DNA of 64,000 bases, taken from Eledone cirrhosa (lineage: Eukaryota; Mollusca; Cephalopoda; Octopoda; Eledonidae). The notes below the pieces were generated by a model. That model saw only the letters and a program-made list of their open reading frames with translations. It was not told the origin of the DNA and ran no database searches. Below are positions 49,701 through 62,469 of the stretch, one piece after another (the first letter of the stretch is position 1; each line of letters begins with the position of its first letter). The translations under genes were made by a program, and so were the position numbers. The stretch spans positions 5,428,604-5,492,603 of the forward strand of contig OZ024742.1 in the NCBI GenBank assembly GCA_964016885.1. Direction: 5' to 3'.

Positions 49701-52700
49701 AACTGTCCTGGAGGTATTACTGTCCTGGAGGTCTTAATGTCCTGGAGGTATTACTGTTCTGGAGGTATAATTGTCCTGGAGGTATTACTGTCCTGGAGGT
49801 ATAACTCTCCTGGAGTTATTACTGTCCTGGAGTATTACTGTCCTGGATATATAACTCTCCTGGAGGTATTACTGACCTGGAGGTATTACTGTCCTGGATG
49901 TATTACTGTCCTGGAGGTATAACTGTCCTCGCGGTATTACTGTCCTGGAGGTATTACTCTCCTAGAGGTATAACTGTCCTGGAGGTATAAATGTCCCGGA
50001 GATATTACTGTCCAGGAGCTATAACTTATTGTCCTGCAGGTATAACTGTCCTGCAGGTATAACTGTCCTGGAGATATAACTGTCCTGGAGGAATAACTGT
50101 CCTGGAGTATTACTGTGCTGGAGATATAACTGTTCTGGAGGTATTACACTCCTGGAGGTATAACTGTCCTGGAGGTATTACTGTCCTGGAGGTATAACTC
50201 TCCTGGAGTTATTACTGTCCTGTGGTTTAACTGTCCTGGAGGTATGACTGTCCTGGATATATAACTCTCCTGGAGGTATAACTGTCCTGGAGATATAACT
50301 GTCCTGGTGGTATTACTGTCCTGTAGGTATTACTGTACTGGAGGTATAACTGTCCTGGAGGTGTTACGGTCCAGGAGGTGTAACTGACCTGGAGGTATTA
50401 CTGTCCTGGAGTATTACTGTCCTGGAGTATTACTGTGCTGGAGGTATAACTGTCCTGGTGGTATTACTGTCCTGGAACTATAATTATCCTGGAGGTATTA
50501 CTGTCCTGGAGGTATAACTGTCCTGGAGGTATAACTGTCCTGGAGGTATAACTGTCCTGGAGATATAACTGTCCTGGTGGTATTACTGTCCTGTAGGTAT
50601 TACTGTACTGGAGGTATAACTGTCCTGGAGGTGTTACGGTCCAGGAGGTGTAACTGTCCTCGCGGTATTACTGTCCTGGAGGTATAACTCTCCTAGAGGT
50701 ATAACTGTCCTGGAGATATAAATGTCCTGGAGATATAACTGTCCTGGTGGTATTACTGTCCTGGATGTATAACTGTCCTGGAGGTATTCCTGTCCTGGAG
50801 GTATAACTGTCCCGGAGGTATTACTGTCCTGGAGGTATAACTGTCCTGGAGATATTACAGTCCTGGAGGAATTACTGTCCTGGAAGTATAACTCTCCTGG
50901 AGTTATTACTGTCCTGGAGATATTACTGTCCTGGAGTATTACTGTCCTGGAGGTATAACTGTCCTGGAGGTATTACTGTCCTGGAGTATTACTGTCCTGG
51001 AGGTATTACTGTCCTGGGGTATACCTGTCCTGGAGTATTACTGTGCGGGGGGTATAACTGTTCTGGAGGTATTAATGTCCTGGAGGTATAACTGTCCTGG
51101 AGGTATAACTGTCCTGGAGGATTTACTGTCCGTGAGGTGTTACTGTTCTGGAGGAATAATTGTCCTGGAGGTATAACTGTCCTGGAGGTATAACGGTCCT
51201 GGAGGTATTACTGTCCTGGAGCTATTACTGTCCTGAAGGTATTACTGTCCTGGAGGTATAACTGTCCTGGAGGTATAACTGTCCTGGAGATATTACTGTC
51301 CTGGAGGTATAACTGTCCTGGAGGTATTACTGTCCCGGATTATTACTGTCCTGGAGGTAATACTATCCTGGAGGTATAACTGTCCTGGAGGATTTACTGT
51401 CCTGGAGATTTTACTGTCCTGGGGCTATAACTGTCCTGGAGGTATTACTGTCCTGGTACTTTAATTATCCTGGAGGCATTACTGTCCTGGAGGTCTTACT
51501 GTCCTGGAGGTATTACTGTCCTGGAGGTATTACTGTCCTGGGGCTATAACTGTCCTGGAGGTATTACTGTCCTGGAACTATAATTATCCTGGAGGTATTA
51601 CTGTCCTGTAGGTATTACTGTCCTGGAGGTATAACTGTCCTGGAGGTGTTACTGTCCAGGAGGCATAACTGTCCTGGCGGTATTACAGTCCAGGAGAAAT
51701 AACTGTCCTGGCGGTATTACTGTCCAGGAGGTATAACTGTCCTGGCGGTATTACTGACCTGGAGGTATAACTCTCCTAGAGGTATAACTATCCTGGAGGT
51801 ATAACTGTCCTGGAGATATAACTGTCCTGGCGCTATTACTGTCCAGGAGCTATAACTGTCTGTCCTGGAGGTATAACTGTCCAGGAGGTATAACTCTCCT
51901 GGAGATATAACTGTCCTGGCGGTATTACTGTACAGGAGCTATAACTGTCTGTCCTGGAGGTATTACTGTCCTGGAGTATTACTGTCCTGGAGTATTACTG
52001 TCCTGGAGGTATAACTGTCCTGGTGGTATTACTGTCCTGGAACTATAATTATCCTGGAGGTATTACTGTCCTGGAGGTATAACTGTCCTGGAGGTATAAC
52101 TGTCCTGGAGGTATAACTGTCCTGGAGATATAACTGTCCTGGTGGTATTACTGTCCTGTAGGTATTACTGTACTGGAGGTATAACTGTCCTGGAGGTGTT
52201 ACGGTCCAGGAGGTGTAACTGTCCTCGCGGTATTACTGTCCTGGAGGTATAACTCTCCTAGAGGTATAACTGTCCTGGAGATATAAATGTCCTGGAGATA
52301 TAACTGTCCTGGTGGTATTACTGTCCTGGATGTATAACTGTCCTGGAGGTATTCCTGTCCTGGAGGTATAACTGTCCCGGAGGTATTACTGTCCTGGAGG
52401 TATAACTGTCCTGGAGATATTACAGTCCTGGAGGAATTACTGTCCTGGAAGTATAACTCTCCTGGAGTTATTACTGTCCTGGAGATATTACTGTCCTGGA
52501 GTATTACTGTCCTGGAGGTATAACTGTCCTGGAGGTATTACTGTCCTGGAGTATTACTGTCCTGGAGGTATTACTGTCCTGGGGTATACCTTTCCTGGAG
52601 TATTACTGTGCGGGGGGTATAACTGTTCTGGAGGTATTAATGTCCTGGAGGTATAACTGTCCTGGAGGTATAACTGTCCTGGAGGATTTACTGTCCGTGA

Positions 52701-54327
52701 GGTATTACTGTTCTGGAGGAATAATTGTCCTGGAGGTATAACTGTCCTGGAGGTATAACGGTCCTGGAGGTATTACTGTCCTGGAGCTATTACTGTCCTG
52801 AAGGTATTACTGTCCTGGAGGTATAACTGTCCTGGAGGTATAACTGTCCTGGAGATATTACTGTCCTGGAGGTATAACTGTCCTGGAGGTATTACTGTCC
52901 CGGATTATTACTGTCCTGGAGGTAATACTATCCTGGAGGTATAACTGTCCTGGAGGATTTACTGTCCTGGAGATTTTACTGTCCTGGGGCTATAACTGTC
53001 CTGGAGGTATTACTGTCCTGGTACTTTAATTATCCTGGAGGCATTACTGTCCTGGAGGTCTTACTGTCCTGGAGGTATTACTGTCCTGGAGGTATTACTG
53101 TCCTGGGGCTATAACTGTCCTGGAGGTATTACTGTCCTGGAACTATAATTATCCTGGAGGTATTACTGTCCTGTAGGTATTACTGTCCTGGAGGTATAAC
53201 TGTCCTGGAGGTGTTACTGTCCAGGAGGCATAACTGTCCTGGCGGTATTACAGTCCAGGAGAAATAACTGTCCTGGCGGTATTACTGTCCAGGAGGTATA
53301 ACTGTCCTGGCGGTATTACTGACCTGGAGGTATAACTCTCCTAGAGGTATAACTATCCTGGAGGTATAACTGTCCTGGAGATATAACTGTCCTGGCGCTA
53401 TTACTGTCCAGGAGCTATAACTGTCTGTCCTGGAGGTATAACTGTCCAGGAGGTATAACTCTCCTGGAGATATAACTGTCCTGGCGGTATTACTGTACAG
53501 GAGCTATAACTGTCTGTCCTAGAGGTATAACTGTCCTGGAGGTATAACTGTCTGGAGGTTTAACTGTCCTGGAGGTATAACTCTCTGTCCTGGAGGTATA
53601 ACTGATCTGGAGTTATTACTGTCCTGGAGATATTACCTTCCTGGGGGTATAACTGTCCTGGGGATGTAACTGTCCTGGAGGTATTTCTGTCCTGGAGGTA
53701 TTACTGTCCTGGAGTATAACTGTCCTGGAGGTGTTACTGTCCAGGAGGTATAACTGTCCTGGCGGAATTACTGTCCAGGAGGTATAACTGTCCTGGCGGT
53801 ATTACTGTCCAGGAGGTATAACTCTCCTGGAGGTATAACTGTCCCGGAGATATTACTGTCCTGGAGATATAACTGTCTTGGCGGTATTACTGTCCTGGAA
53901 CTATAATTATCCTGGAGGTATTACTGTCCTGGAGGTATAAGTATCCTGGAGGTTTAACTGTCCTGGAGGTATAACTGTCCTGGAGATATAACTGTCCTGA
54001 CGGTATTACTGTCCTGTAGGTAATACTGTCCTGGAGTATAACTGTCCTGGCGGTATTACTGTCCAGGAGATATAACTGTCCTGGCGGTATTAGTGTCTAG
54101 GGGGTATAACTGTCCTGGCTGTATAACTGACCTGGAGGTATTACTGTTCTGGAAGTATAACTGACCTGGAGGTATAACTGTCCTGGAGGTATAACTGTCC
54201 TGGAGGTATAACTGTCCTGGAGATATTACAGTCCTGGATGTATTATAGTCCTGGAGGTATATCTCTCCTGGACGTATAACTGTACTGGAGGTCTTACTGT
54301 CAGGGATTATTACTGTCCTGGAGGTAT
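34784..54327 (+). repeat. 17-bp minisatellite array, unit 1 (about 19.5 kb)
   Basis: Consensus CTGTCCTGGAGGTATWA in one orientation throughout. Common variants: CTGTGCTGG, CTGTTCTGG, AACTATAATTATCC units, 16-bp units lacking one G (GGAGTATTA), and 21-bp units in which CTGT is duplicated to CTGTCTGT (or CTCTCTGT). The mix changes along the array: 17-bp forms dominate 35.7-38.5 and 47-54 kb, and 21-bp forms dominate 38.5-46.7 kb. Seventeen bp is not a multiple of three, so three units give a 17-residue periodic frame ([17 protein letters not shown], or on the minus strand VIPPGQLYLQDSYTSRT). These frames start and stop irregularly and are not credible genes. Confidence 0.99.
50390..53519 (+). 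repeat. 1,565-bp higher-order tandem duplication inside the array
   Basis: 50,390-51,954 and 51,955-53,519 match at a constant offset of 1,565 bp: CTCGCGGTATTACTG, GTGCGGGGGGTATAAC (51,044 and 52,609) and CTGTACAGGAGCTATAAC all recur. Only a few base changes are visible, e.g. ACCTGTCC against ACCTTTCC, so it is recent. Confidence 0.92.
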
Positions 54328-54330
54328 TGC

Positions 54331-55126
54331 TTCACGGCACAGGCATTGCTTTATATCTGGAGATCTCTCTGCACTTGTCGTCACATGGTACCATGGGCCC
54401 AGCACTATGTGTCAATAATTGTCACAAGTGTAGTGTTTGTACCAGAGTTTTCAAGTCGCTGGCTGGACTAAAAAACCACACTCGTTCAGCGCATCGGTAG
54501 GGGTTCTCCTACATGGATATAAAGTAGTGGCCGTACTCGAAAATGAGTTGGCAGCCACCACCATGTATGTATGTATGTATGTATGTATGTATGTATGTAT
54601 GTATGTATGTATGTATGTATGTATGTATCCGGGAGAGATGACCCCTTAGCCTTTGTCAAGGCAGAATTCTAGAAGGAAAACTCTGATATAACACCTGCAA
54701 CCCTGATGGTATCCAATGACGTTGACTTGTTCTTCTTTTTGGTAAATATCATCTTGGTCAAGAGAGTGGGACTGGCTTTGTGCAGTGCCTTTGCTCACTA
54801 TAAAAGCTTCACGGCACAGGCATTGCTTTATATCTGGAGATCTCTCTGCACTTGTCGTCACATGGTACCATGGGCCCAGCACTATGTGTCAATAATTGTC
54901 ACAAGTGTAGTGTTTGTACCAGAGTTTTCAAGTCGCTGGCTGGACTAAAAAACCACACTCGTTCAGCGCATCGGTAGGGGTTCTCCTACATGGATATAAA
55001 GTAGTGGCCGTACTCGAAAATGAGTTGGCAGCCACCACCATGTATGTATGTATGTATGTATGTATGTATGTATGTATGTATGTATGTATGTATGTATGTA
55101 TGTATGTATGTATGTATGTATGTATG
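54331..55126 (+). repeat. R481 pair at start of unit 2 (first copy truncated)
   Basis: The array ends at GGAGGTATTGC and continues as TTCACGGCACAGGC, the middle of R481, to (TATG)n at about 54,563-54,627. A full copy follows (54,628 on) with a (TATG)n longer by six tetranucleotides than the one at 34.4 kb. Confidence 0.95.
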
Positions 55127-55496
55127 TGTGTGTATGTATACATATTTAGGCATATATATATGTATATATATGTGTGTATATTTGTTCGTGTATGTGTATA
55201 TATATATATATGCGTTTACATGTATATGTTTAGGTTTGGATAAAAATACAGTTGACAGAATTTTAACAGACCACTTGCACATTTGAAATATTTGTACCCC
55301 TTCATTTGTGGAGCAAAAGGCGAATTTATTAGGATTTGTTAGATTGGCTCGAAATTGAGCCAAATATCTTGGATCAAGTTATTAAAGTTGAGGAATGCGG
55401 GAGGACGATAGAGAGAAAAAACGGACACTTGAGAAATGGCACACGAAAACCTATCGTCGTCAGAAGAAAGCGCGCATGAGCAAATCCAGTGATTAA
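55127..55496 (+). other. Macrosatellite linker, second copy
   Basis: Same sequence as the linker before unit 1, one TA shorter in its TA run. Confidence 0.95.
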
Positions 55497-58400
55497 CTGT
55501 CCTGGAGGTATAACTGTCTATCCTAGAGGTATAACTGTCTGTCCTGGAGGTATAACTGTCTGTCATGGAGGTATTAATGTCTATCCTGGAGGTATAACTG
55601 TCCTGGAGGTATTGCTGTCCTGGAGGTATAACTGTCCTGGAGGTATTACTGTCCTGGAGGTATAACTGTCCTGGAGGTATTACTGTCCTGGAGGTATTAC
55701 TGTCCAGAAGGGATAACTGTCCTGGAGGTATTACTGTCCTGGAGGTATTACTGTCCTGGAGATATAACTGTCCTGGAGGTATTACTGTCCTGGTGGTATT
55801 ACTGTTCTGGAGGTATAACTGTCCTGTAGGTATAACTGTCTTGGAGCTATAAATGTCCTGGAGGTATTACTGTCCTGGAGGTATTGGTGTCCTGGAGGTA
55901 TTACTGTCCTGGAGTATTACTGTCCTGGACTATTACTGTCCTGGAGGTATTACTGTCATGGCGGTATTACTGTCCTGGAGTATTGCTGTCCTGGAGGTAT
56001 TACTGTCCTGCAGGTACAACTGTCCTGGAGGTATAACTGTGCTGGAGGTATAACTGTCCTAGAGGTATAACTGGCCTGGAGGTAAAACTGTGCTGGAGGT
56101 ATAACTGTCCTAGAGGTATAACTGGCCTGGAGGTAAAACTGTGCTGGAGGTATAATTCTCTGTCCTGGAGGTATAACTCTCTGTCCTGGAGATATAACTC
56201 TCCTGGATGTATAACTGTCTGTCCTGGAGATATTACTGTCCTGGAGGTATAACTGTGCTGGATGTATAATTGTGCTGGAGGTATAACTGTCTATCCTGGA
56301 GGTATAACAGTGCAGGAGGTATAACTCTCTGTCCTGGAGGTATAACGTCTGTCCTGGAGGTATAACTGTCCTGGAGGTATAACTGTTCTGGAGGTATAAT
56401 TGTGCTGGAGGTATAACTCTCTGTCCTGGAGTTATAATTGTCCTGGAGGTATAAATCACCTGGAGGTATTACTGTCCTGGAGGTATTACTGTCCTGGAGG
56501 TGTAACTGTCCTGGGGGTATAACTGTCCTTGAGGTATTACTGTCCTGGAGGTATTACTGTCCTGGAGGTATTTACTGTGCTGGAGGTATAACTGTCCTTG
56601 AGGTATTACTGTCCTGGAGGTATTACTGTCCAGGAGGTATTTACTGTGCTGGAGGTATAACTGTCCTGGAGGTATTACTGTCCTGGAGATATTACTGTCC
56701 TGGAGGTATTACTGTCCTGGAGTATTACTGTCCTGGAGGTATTACTGTCTTGGAGGTATTACTGTCCTGGAGGTATAACTGTCCTGGAGGTATATATGTC
56801 CTGGAGGTATAATTCTCCTGGATGTATTACAGTTCTGGAGATATTACTGTCCTGGAGGTATTACTGTCCTAGAGTATTACTGTCCTGGAGGTATTACTGT
56901 TCTGGAGGTATAACTGTCCTGGCGGTATTACTGTCCTGGAGGTATAACTGTCCTGGAGGTATTACTGTCCTGGAGGGATAACTGTCCTGGAGGTATTACT
57001 GTCCTGGAGGTATTACTCTCCTAGAGGTATTACTGTCCTGGAGGTATTACTGTTCTGGAGGTATAACTGTCCTGGCGGTATTACTGTCCTGGAGGTATAA
57101 CTGTCCTGGAGCTATTACTGTCCTGGAGGTATAACTGCCCTGGAGGTATTACTGTCCTGGAGGAATTACTGTCCTGGAGGGATAACTGTCCTGGAGGTAT
57201 TACTGTCCTGGAGGTATTACTCTCCTAGAGGTATTACTGTCCTGGAGGTATTACTATTTGTACTGGAGGTATAACTGTCCTGGAGGTATAACTGTCCTGG
57301 CGGTATAACTGTCCTGGAGGTATTACTGACTTGGAGGTATTACTGTCCTGGAGGTATTACTGTCCTGGAGGTATAACTTCCTGGAGCTATTACTGTCCTG
57401 GAGGTATAACTGTCCTGGAGGTATTACTGTCCTGGAGGTATAACTGTCCTGGAGGTATTACTGTCCTGGAGGTATAACTGTCCTGGAGCTATTACTGTCC
57501 TGGAGGTATAACTGTCCTGGAGGTATTACTGTCCTGGAGGTATAACTGTCCTGGAGGTATTACTGTCCTGGAGGTATAACTGTCCTGGAGCTATTACTGT
57601 CCTGGAGGTATAACTGTCCTGGAGGTATTACTGTCCTGGAGGTATAACTGTCCTGGAGGTATTACTGTCCTGGAAGTATAACTGTCCTGGAGGTATAACT
57701 GTCCTGGAGGTATTACTGTCCTGGATGTATTACTGTACTGGTGTTATAAGCGTCCTGTAGGTATAACTGTCCTGTAGGTATAACTGTCCTGGAGGTATTA
57801 CTGACTTGGAGGTATTACTGTCCTGGAGGTATAACTGTCCTGGAGGTATTACTGTCCAGGAGGTATAACTGTTTTGGAGGTTTTTCTGTCCTGGAGTTAT
57901 TAGTGTCCTGGAGATATAACTGTCCTGGAGGTATTACTCTCCTGGATTTATTACTGTCCTAGTGGTATAAGCGTCCTGTAGGTATAACTGTCTTGTAGGT
58001 ATTACTGTCCTGGAGGTATTACTGACTTGGAGGTATTACTGTCCTGGAGGTATAAATGTCCTGTACGTATTACTGTCCTGGAGGTATTACTCTCCTGGAG
58101 GTATTACTGGCCTGGAGGTATAACTGTTCCGGGGTATTATTGTCCTGGAGGTATAACTGTCTTGGAGGTATTACTGTCCTGGAGGTATTACTGTCCTGGA
58201 GGTATTACTGTCCTGGAAGTATAACTGTCCTGGAGGTATTACTGTCCTGGAGGTATAACTGTCCTGGAGGTATTACTGTCCTGGAAGTATAACTGTCCTG
58301 GAGGTATTACTGTCCTGGAAGTATAACTGTCCTGGAGGTATAACTGTCCTGGAGGTATAACTGTCTTGGAGGTATTACTGTCCTGCAGGTATTACTGTCC

Positions 58401-61300
58401 TGGAGGTATAACTGTCCTGGAGGTATTACTGTCCTGGAGCTATAATTGTCCTGGAGGTATTATTGTTCTGGAGGTATTACTATTTGTACTGGAGGGATAA
58501 CTGTCCTGGAGGTATTACTGTCCTCGAGGTATAACTGTGTGTCCTGGATGTATATCTTTCCTGGAGTTATAACTGTCTGTCCTGGAGGTATAAATGTCCT
58601 GGAGGTATTACTGTCCTGGAGGTATCACTGTCCTGGAGGTATGACTCTCTTGAAGGTATAACTGTCCTGGACGTATTACTTTCCTGGAGGTATTTCTCTC
58701 CTGGAGGTATTACTGTCCTGGAGGTATAACTGTCCTGGCGGTATAACTGTACTGGAGGTATTACTGTCCTGGAGGTATTACTGTCCTGGAGGTATCACTG
58801 TCCTGGAGGTATGACTATCTTGGAGGTATAACTGTCCTGGACGTATTACTGTCCTGGAGGTATTTCTCTCCTGGAGGTATAACTGTCCTGGAGGTATTAC
58901 TGTCCTGGAGGTATAACTGTCCTGGCGGTATAACTGTCCTGGAGGTATTACTGTCCTGGAGGTATTACTGTCCTGGAGGTATAACTGTCCTGGAGGTATA
59001 ACTATCCTGGAGGTATTACTGTCCTGGAGGTATAACTGTCCGGGCGGTATAACTGTCCTGGAGGTTTTACTGTCCTCGAGGTATTACTGTCCTGGAGGTA
59101 TAACTGTCCGGGCGGTACAACTGTCCTCGAGATATTACTGTCCTGGAGCTATTACTGTCCTGGAGGTATGACTGTACTTGAGGTATTACTGTCCTGGTGG
59201 TATTACTGTTCTGAAGGTATAACTGTCCTGTAGGTATAACTGTCCTGGAGGTATAACTGTCATGGAGGTATAAATGTCCTGGAGATATAACTGGCCTGGA
59301 GGTAAAACTGTGCTGGAGCTATAACTCTCTGTTTTGGAGGTATAACAGTCCTGGAGGTATAACTCTCTGTCCTGGAGGTATAACTGTGCAGCAGGTATAA
59401 CTGTCCTGGAGATATAACTTTCTGTCCTGGAGGTATAACTGTGCAGGAGGCATAACTGTCTGTCCTGGAGATATATACTGTCCTGGAGGTATAACTGTGC
59501 TGGATGTATAATTGTGCTGGAGTTATACCTGTCTATCCTGGAGGTATAACAGTGCAGGAGGTATAACTCTCTGTCCTGGAGGTATAACGTCTGTCCTGGA
59601 GGTATAACTGTTCTGTAGGTATAATTGTGCTGGAGGTATAACTGTTCTCGAGGTATAACTATGCTGGAGGTATAACTGTCTGTCCAGGAGGTATAACTGT
59701 CCTGGAGTTATAACTGTCCTGGAGGTATAAATCCCCTGGAGGTATTGCTGTCCTCGAGGTATTACTGTCCTGGAGGTGTAACTGTCCTGGAGGTATAACT
59801 GTCCTGGGGGTATAACTGTCCTTGAGGTATTACTGTCCTGGAGGTATAACTGTCCTGGAAGTATTTACTGTGCTGGAGGTATAACTGTCCTGGAGGTATT
59901 ACTGTCCTGGAGGTATTTACTGTGCTGGAGGTATAACTGTCCTGGAGTATTACTGTCCTGGAGATATTACTGTCCTGGAGGTATTACTATCCTGGAGTAT
60001 TACTGTCCTGGAGGTATTACTGTCCTGGAGGTCTTACTGTCCTGGAGGTATTACTGTCCTGGAGGTATTACTGTCCTGGGGCTATAACTGTCCTGGAGGT
60101 ATTACTGTCCTGGAACTATAATTATCCTGGAGGTATTACTGTCCTGTAGGTATTACTGTCCTGGAGGTATAACTGTCCTGGAGGTGTTACTGTCCAGGAG
60201 GCATAACTGTCCTGGCGGTATTACAGTCCAGGAGAAATAACTGTCCTGGCGGTATTACTGTCCAGGAGGTATAACTGTCCTGGCGGTATTACTGACCTGG
60301 AGGTATAACTCTCCTAGAGGTATAACTATCCTGGAGGTATAACTGTCCTGGAGATATAACTGTCCTGGCGCTATTACTGTCCAGGAGCTATAACTGTCTG
60401 TCCTGGAGGTATAACTGTCCAGGAGGTATAACTCTCCTGGAGATATAACTGTCCTGGCGGTATTACTGTACAGGAGCTATAACTGTCTGTCCTAGAGGTA
60501 TAACTGTCCTGGAGGTATAACTGTCTGGAGGTTTAACTGTCCTGGAGGTATAACTCTCTGTCCTGGAGGTATAACTGATCTGGAGTTATTACTGTCCTGG
60601 AGATATTACCTTCCTGGGGGTATAACTGTCCTGGGGATGTAACTGTCCTGGAGGTATTTCTGTCCTGGAGGTATTACTGTCCTGGAGTATAACTGTCCTG
60701 GAGGTGTTACTGTCCAGGAGGTATAACTGTCCTGGCGGAATTACTGTCCAGGAGGTATAACTGTCCTGGCGGTATTACTGTCCAGGAGGTATAACTCTCC
60801 TGGAGGTATAACTGTCCCGGAGATATTACTGTCCTGGAGATATAACTGTCTTGGCGGTATTACTGTCCTGGAACTATAATTATCCTGGAGGTATTACTGT
60901 CCTGGAGGTATAAGTATCCTGGAGGTTTAACTGTCCTGGAGGTATAACTGTCCTGGAGATATAACTGTCCTGACGGTATTACTGTCCTGTAGGTAATACT
61001 GTCCTGGAGTATAACTGTCCTGGCGGTATTACTGTCCAGGAGATATAACTGTCCTGGCGGTATTAGTGTCTAGGGGGTATAACTGTCCTGGCTGTATAAC
61101 TGACCTGGAGGTATTACTGTTCTGGAAGTATAACTGACCTGGAGGTATAACTGTCCTGGAGGTATAACTGTCCTGGAGGTATAACTGTCCTGGAGATATT
61201 ACAGTCCTGGATGTATTATAGTCCTGGAGGTATATCTCTCCTGGACGTATAACTGTACTGGAGGTCTTACTGTCAGGGATTATTACTGTCCTGGAGGTAT
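55497..61300 (+). repeat. 17-bp minisatellite array, unit 2 (5.8 kb)
   Basis: From 55,497 to about 60,015 it follows unit 1 (34,784-39,303) with offsets of 20,713-20,734, changing only by whole 21-bp units. From about 60,031 on it follows 53,058-54,327 at offset 6,973. It is therefore unit 1 with its middle missing. Confidence 0.97.
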
Positions 61301-61303
61301 TGC

Positions 61304-62099
61304 TTCACGGCACAGGCATTGCTTTATATCTGGAGATCTCTCTGCACTTGTCGTCACATGGTACCATGGGCCCAGCACTATGTGTCAATAATTGTCACAA
61401 GTGTAGTGTTTGTACCAGAGTTTTCAAGTCGCTGGCTGGACTAAAAAACCACACTCGTTCAGCGCATCGGTAGGGGTTCTCCTACATGGATATAAAGTAG
61501 TGGCCGTACTCGAAAATGAGTTGGCAGCCACCACCATGTATGTATGTATGTATGTATGTATGTATGTATGTATGTATGTATGTATGTATGTATGTATGTA
61601 TCCGGGAGAGATGACCCCTTAGCCTTTGTCAAGGCAGAATTCTAGAAGGAAAACTCTGATATAACACCTGCAACCCTGATGGTATCCAATGACGTTGACT
61701 TGTTCTTCTTTTTGGTAAATATCATCTTGGTCAAGAGAGTGGGACTGGCTTTGTGCAGTGCCTTTGCTCACTATAAAAGCTTCACGGCACAGGCATTGCT
61801 TTATATCTGGAGATCTCTCTGCACTTGTCGTCACATGGTACCATGGGCCCAGCACTATGTGTCAATAATTGTCACAAGTGTAGTGTTTGTACCAGAGTTT
61901 TCAAGTCGCTGGCTGGACTAAAAAACCACACTCGTTCAGCGCATCGGTAGGGGTTCTCCTACATGGATATAAAGTAGTGGCCGTACTCGAAAATGAGTTG
62001 GCAGCCACCACCATGTATGTATGTATGTATGTATGTATGTATGTATGTATGTATGTATGTATGTATGTATGTATGTATGTATGTATGTATGTATGTATG
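61304..62099 (+). repeat. R481 pair at start of unit 3
   Basis: Same truncated-then-full arrangement and the same junction bases as at 54,331, at a constant 6,973-bp offset. Confidence 0.96.
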
Positions 62100-62469
62100 T
62101 GTGTGTATGTATACATATTTAGGCATATATATATGTATATATATGTGTGTATATTTGTTCGTGTATGTGTATATATATATATATGCGTTTACATGTATAT
62201 GTTTAGGTTTGGATAAAAATACAGTTGACAGAATTTTAACAGACCACTTGCACATTTGAAATATTTGTACCCCTTCATTTGTGGAGCAAAAGGCGAATTT
62301 ATTAGGATTTGTTAGATTGGCTCGAAATTGAGCCAAATATCTTGGATCAAGTTATTAAAGTTGAGGAATGCGGGAGGACGATAGAGAGAAAAAACGGACA
62401 CTTGAGAAATGGCACACGAAAACCTATCGTCGTCAGAAGAAAGCGCGCATGAGCAAATCCAGTGATTAA
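62100..62469 (+). other. Macrosatellite linker, third copy
   Basis: Identical by eye to 55,127-55,496. Confidence 0.95.

Noticed and set aside
34784..54327. CRISPR-like array
   Set aside because: No spacers: units are contiguous 17-21-bp repeats, and the setting is eukaryotic.
32850..62099. 78-80-codon frames in each R481 copy (plus and minus)
   Set aside because: Present on both strands of near-identical repeat copies. No family resemblance; the diverged copy at 15.4 kb shows no sign of protein-level constraint.
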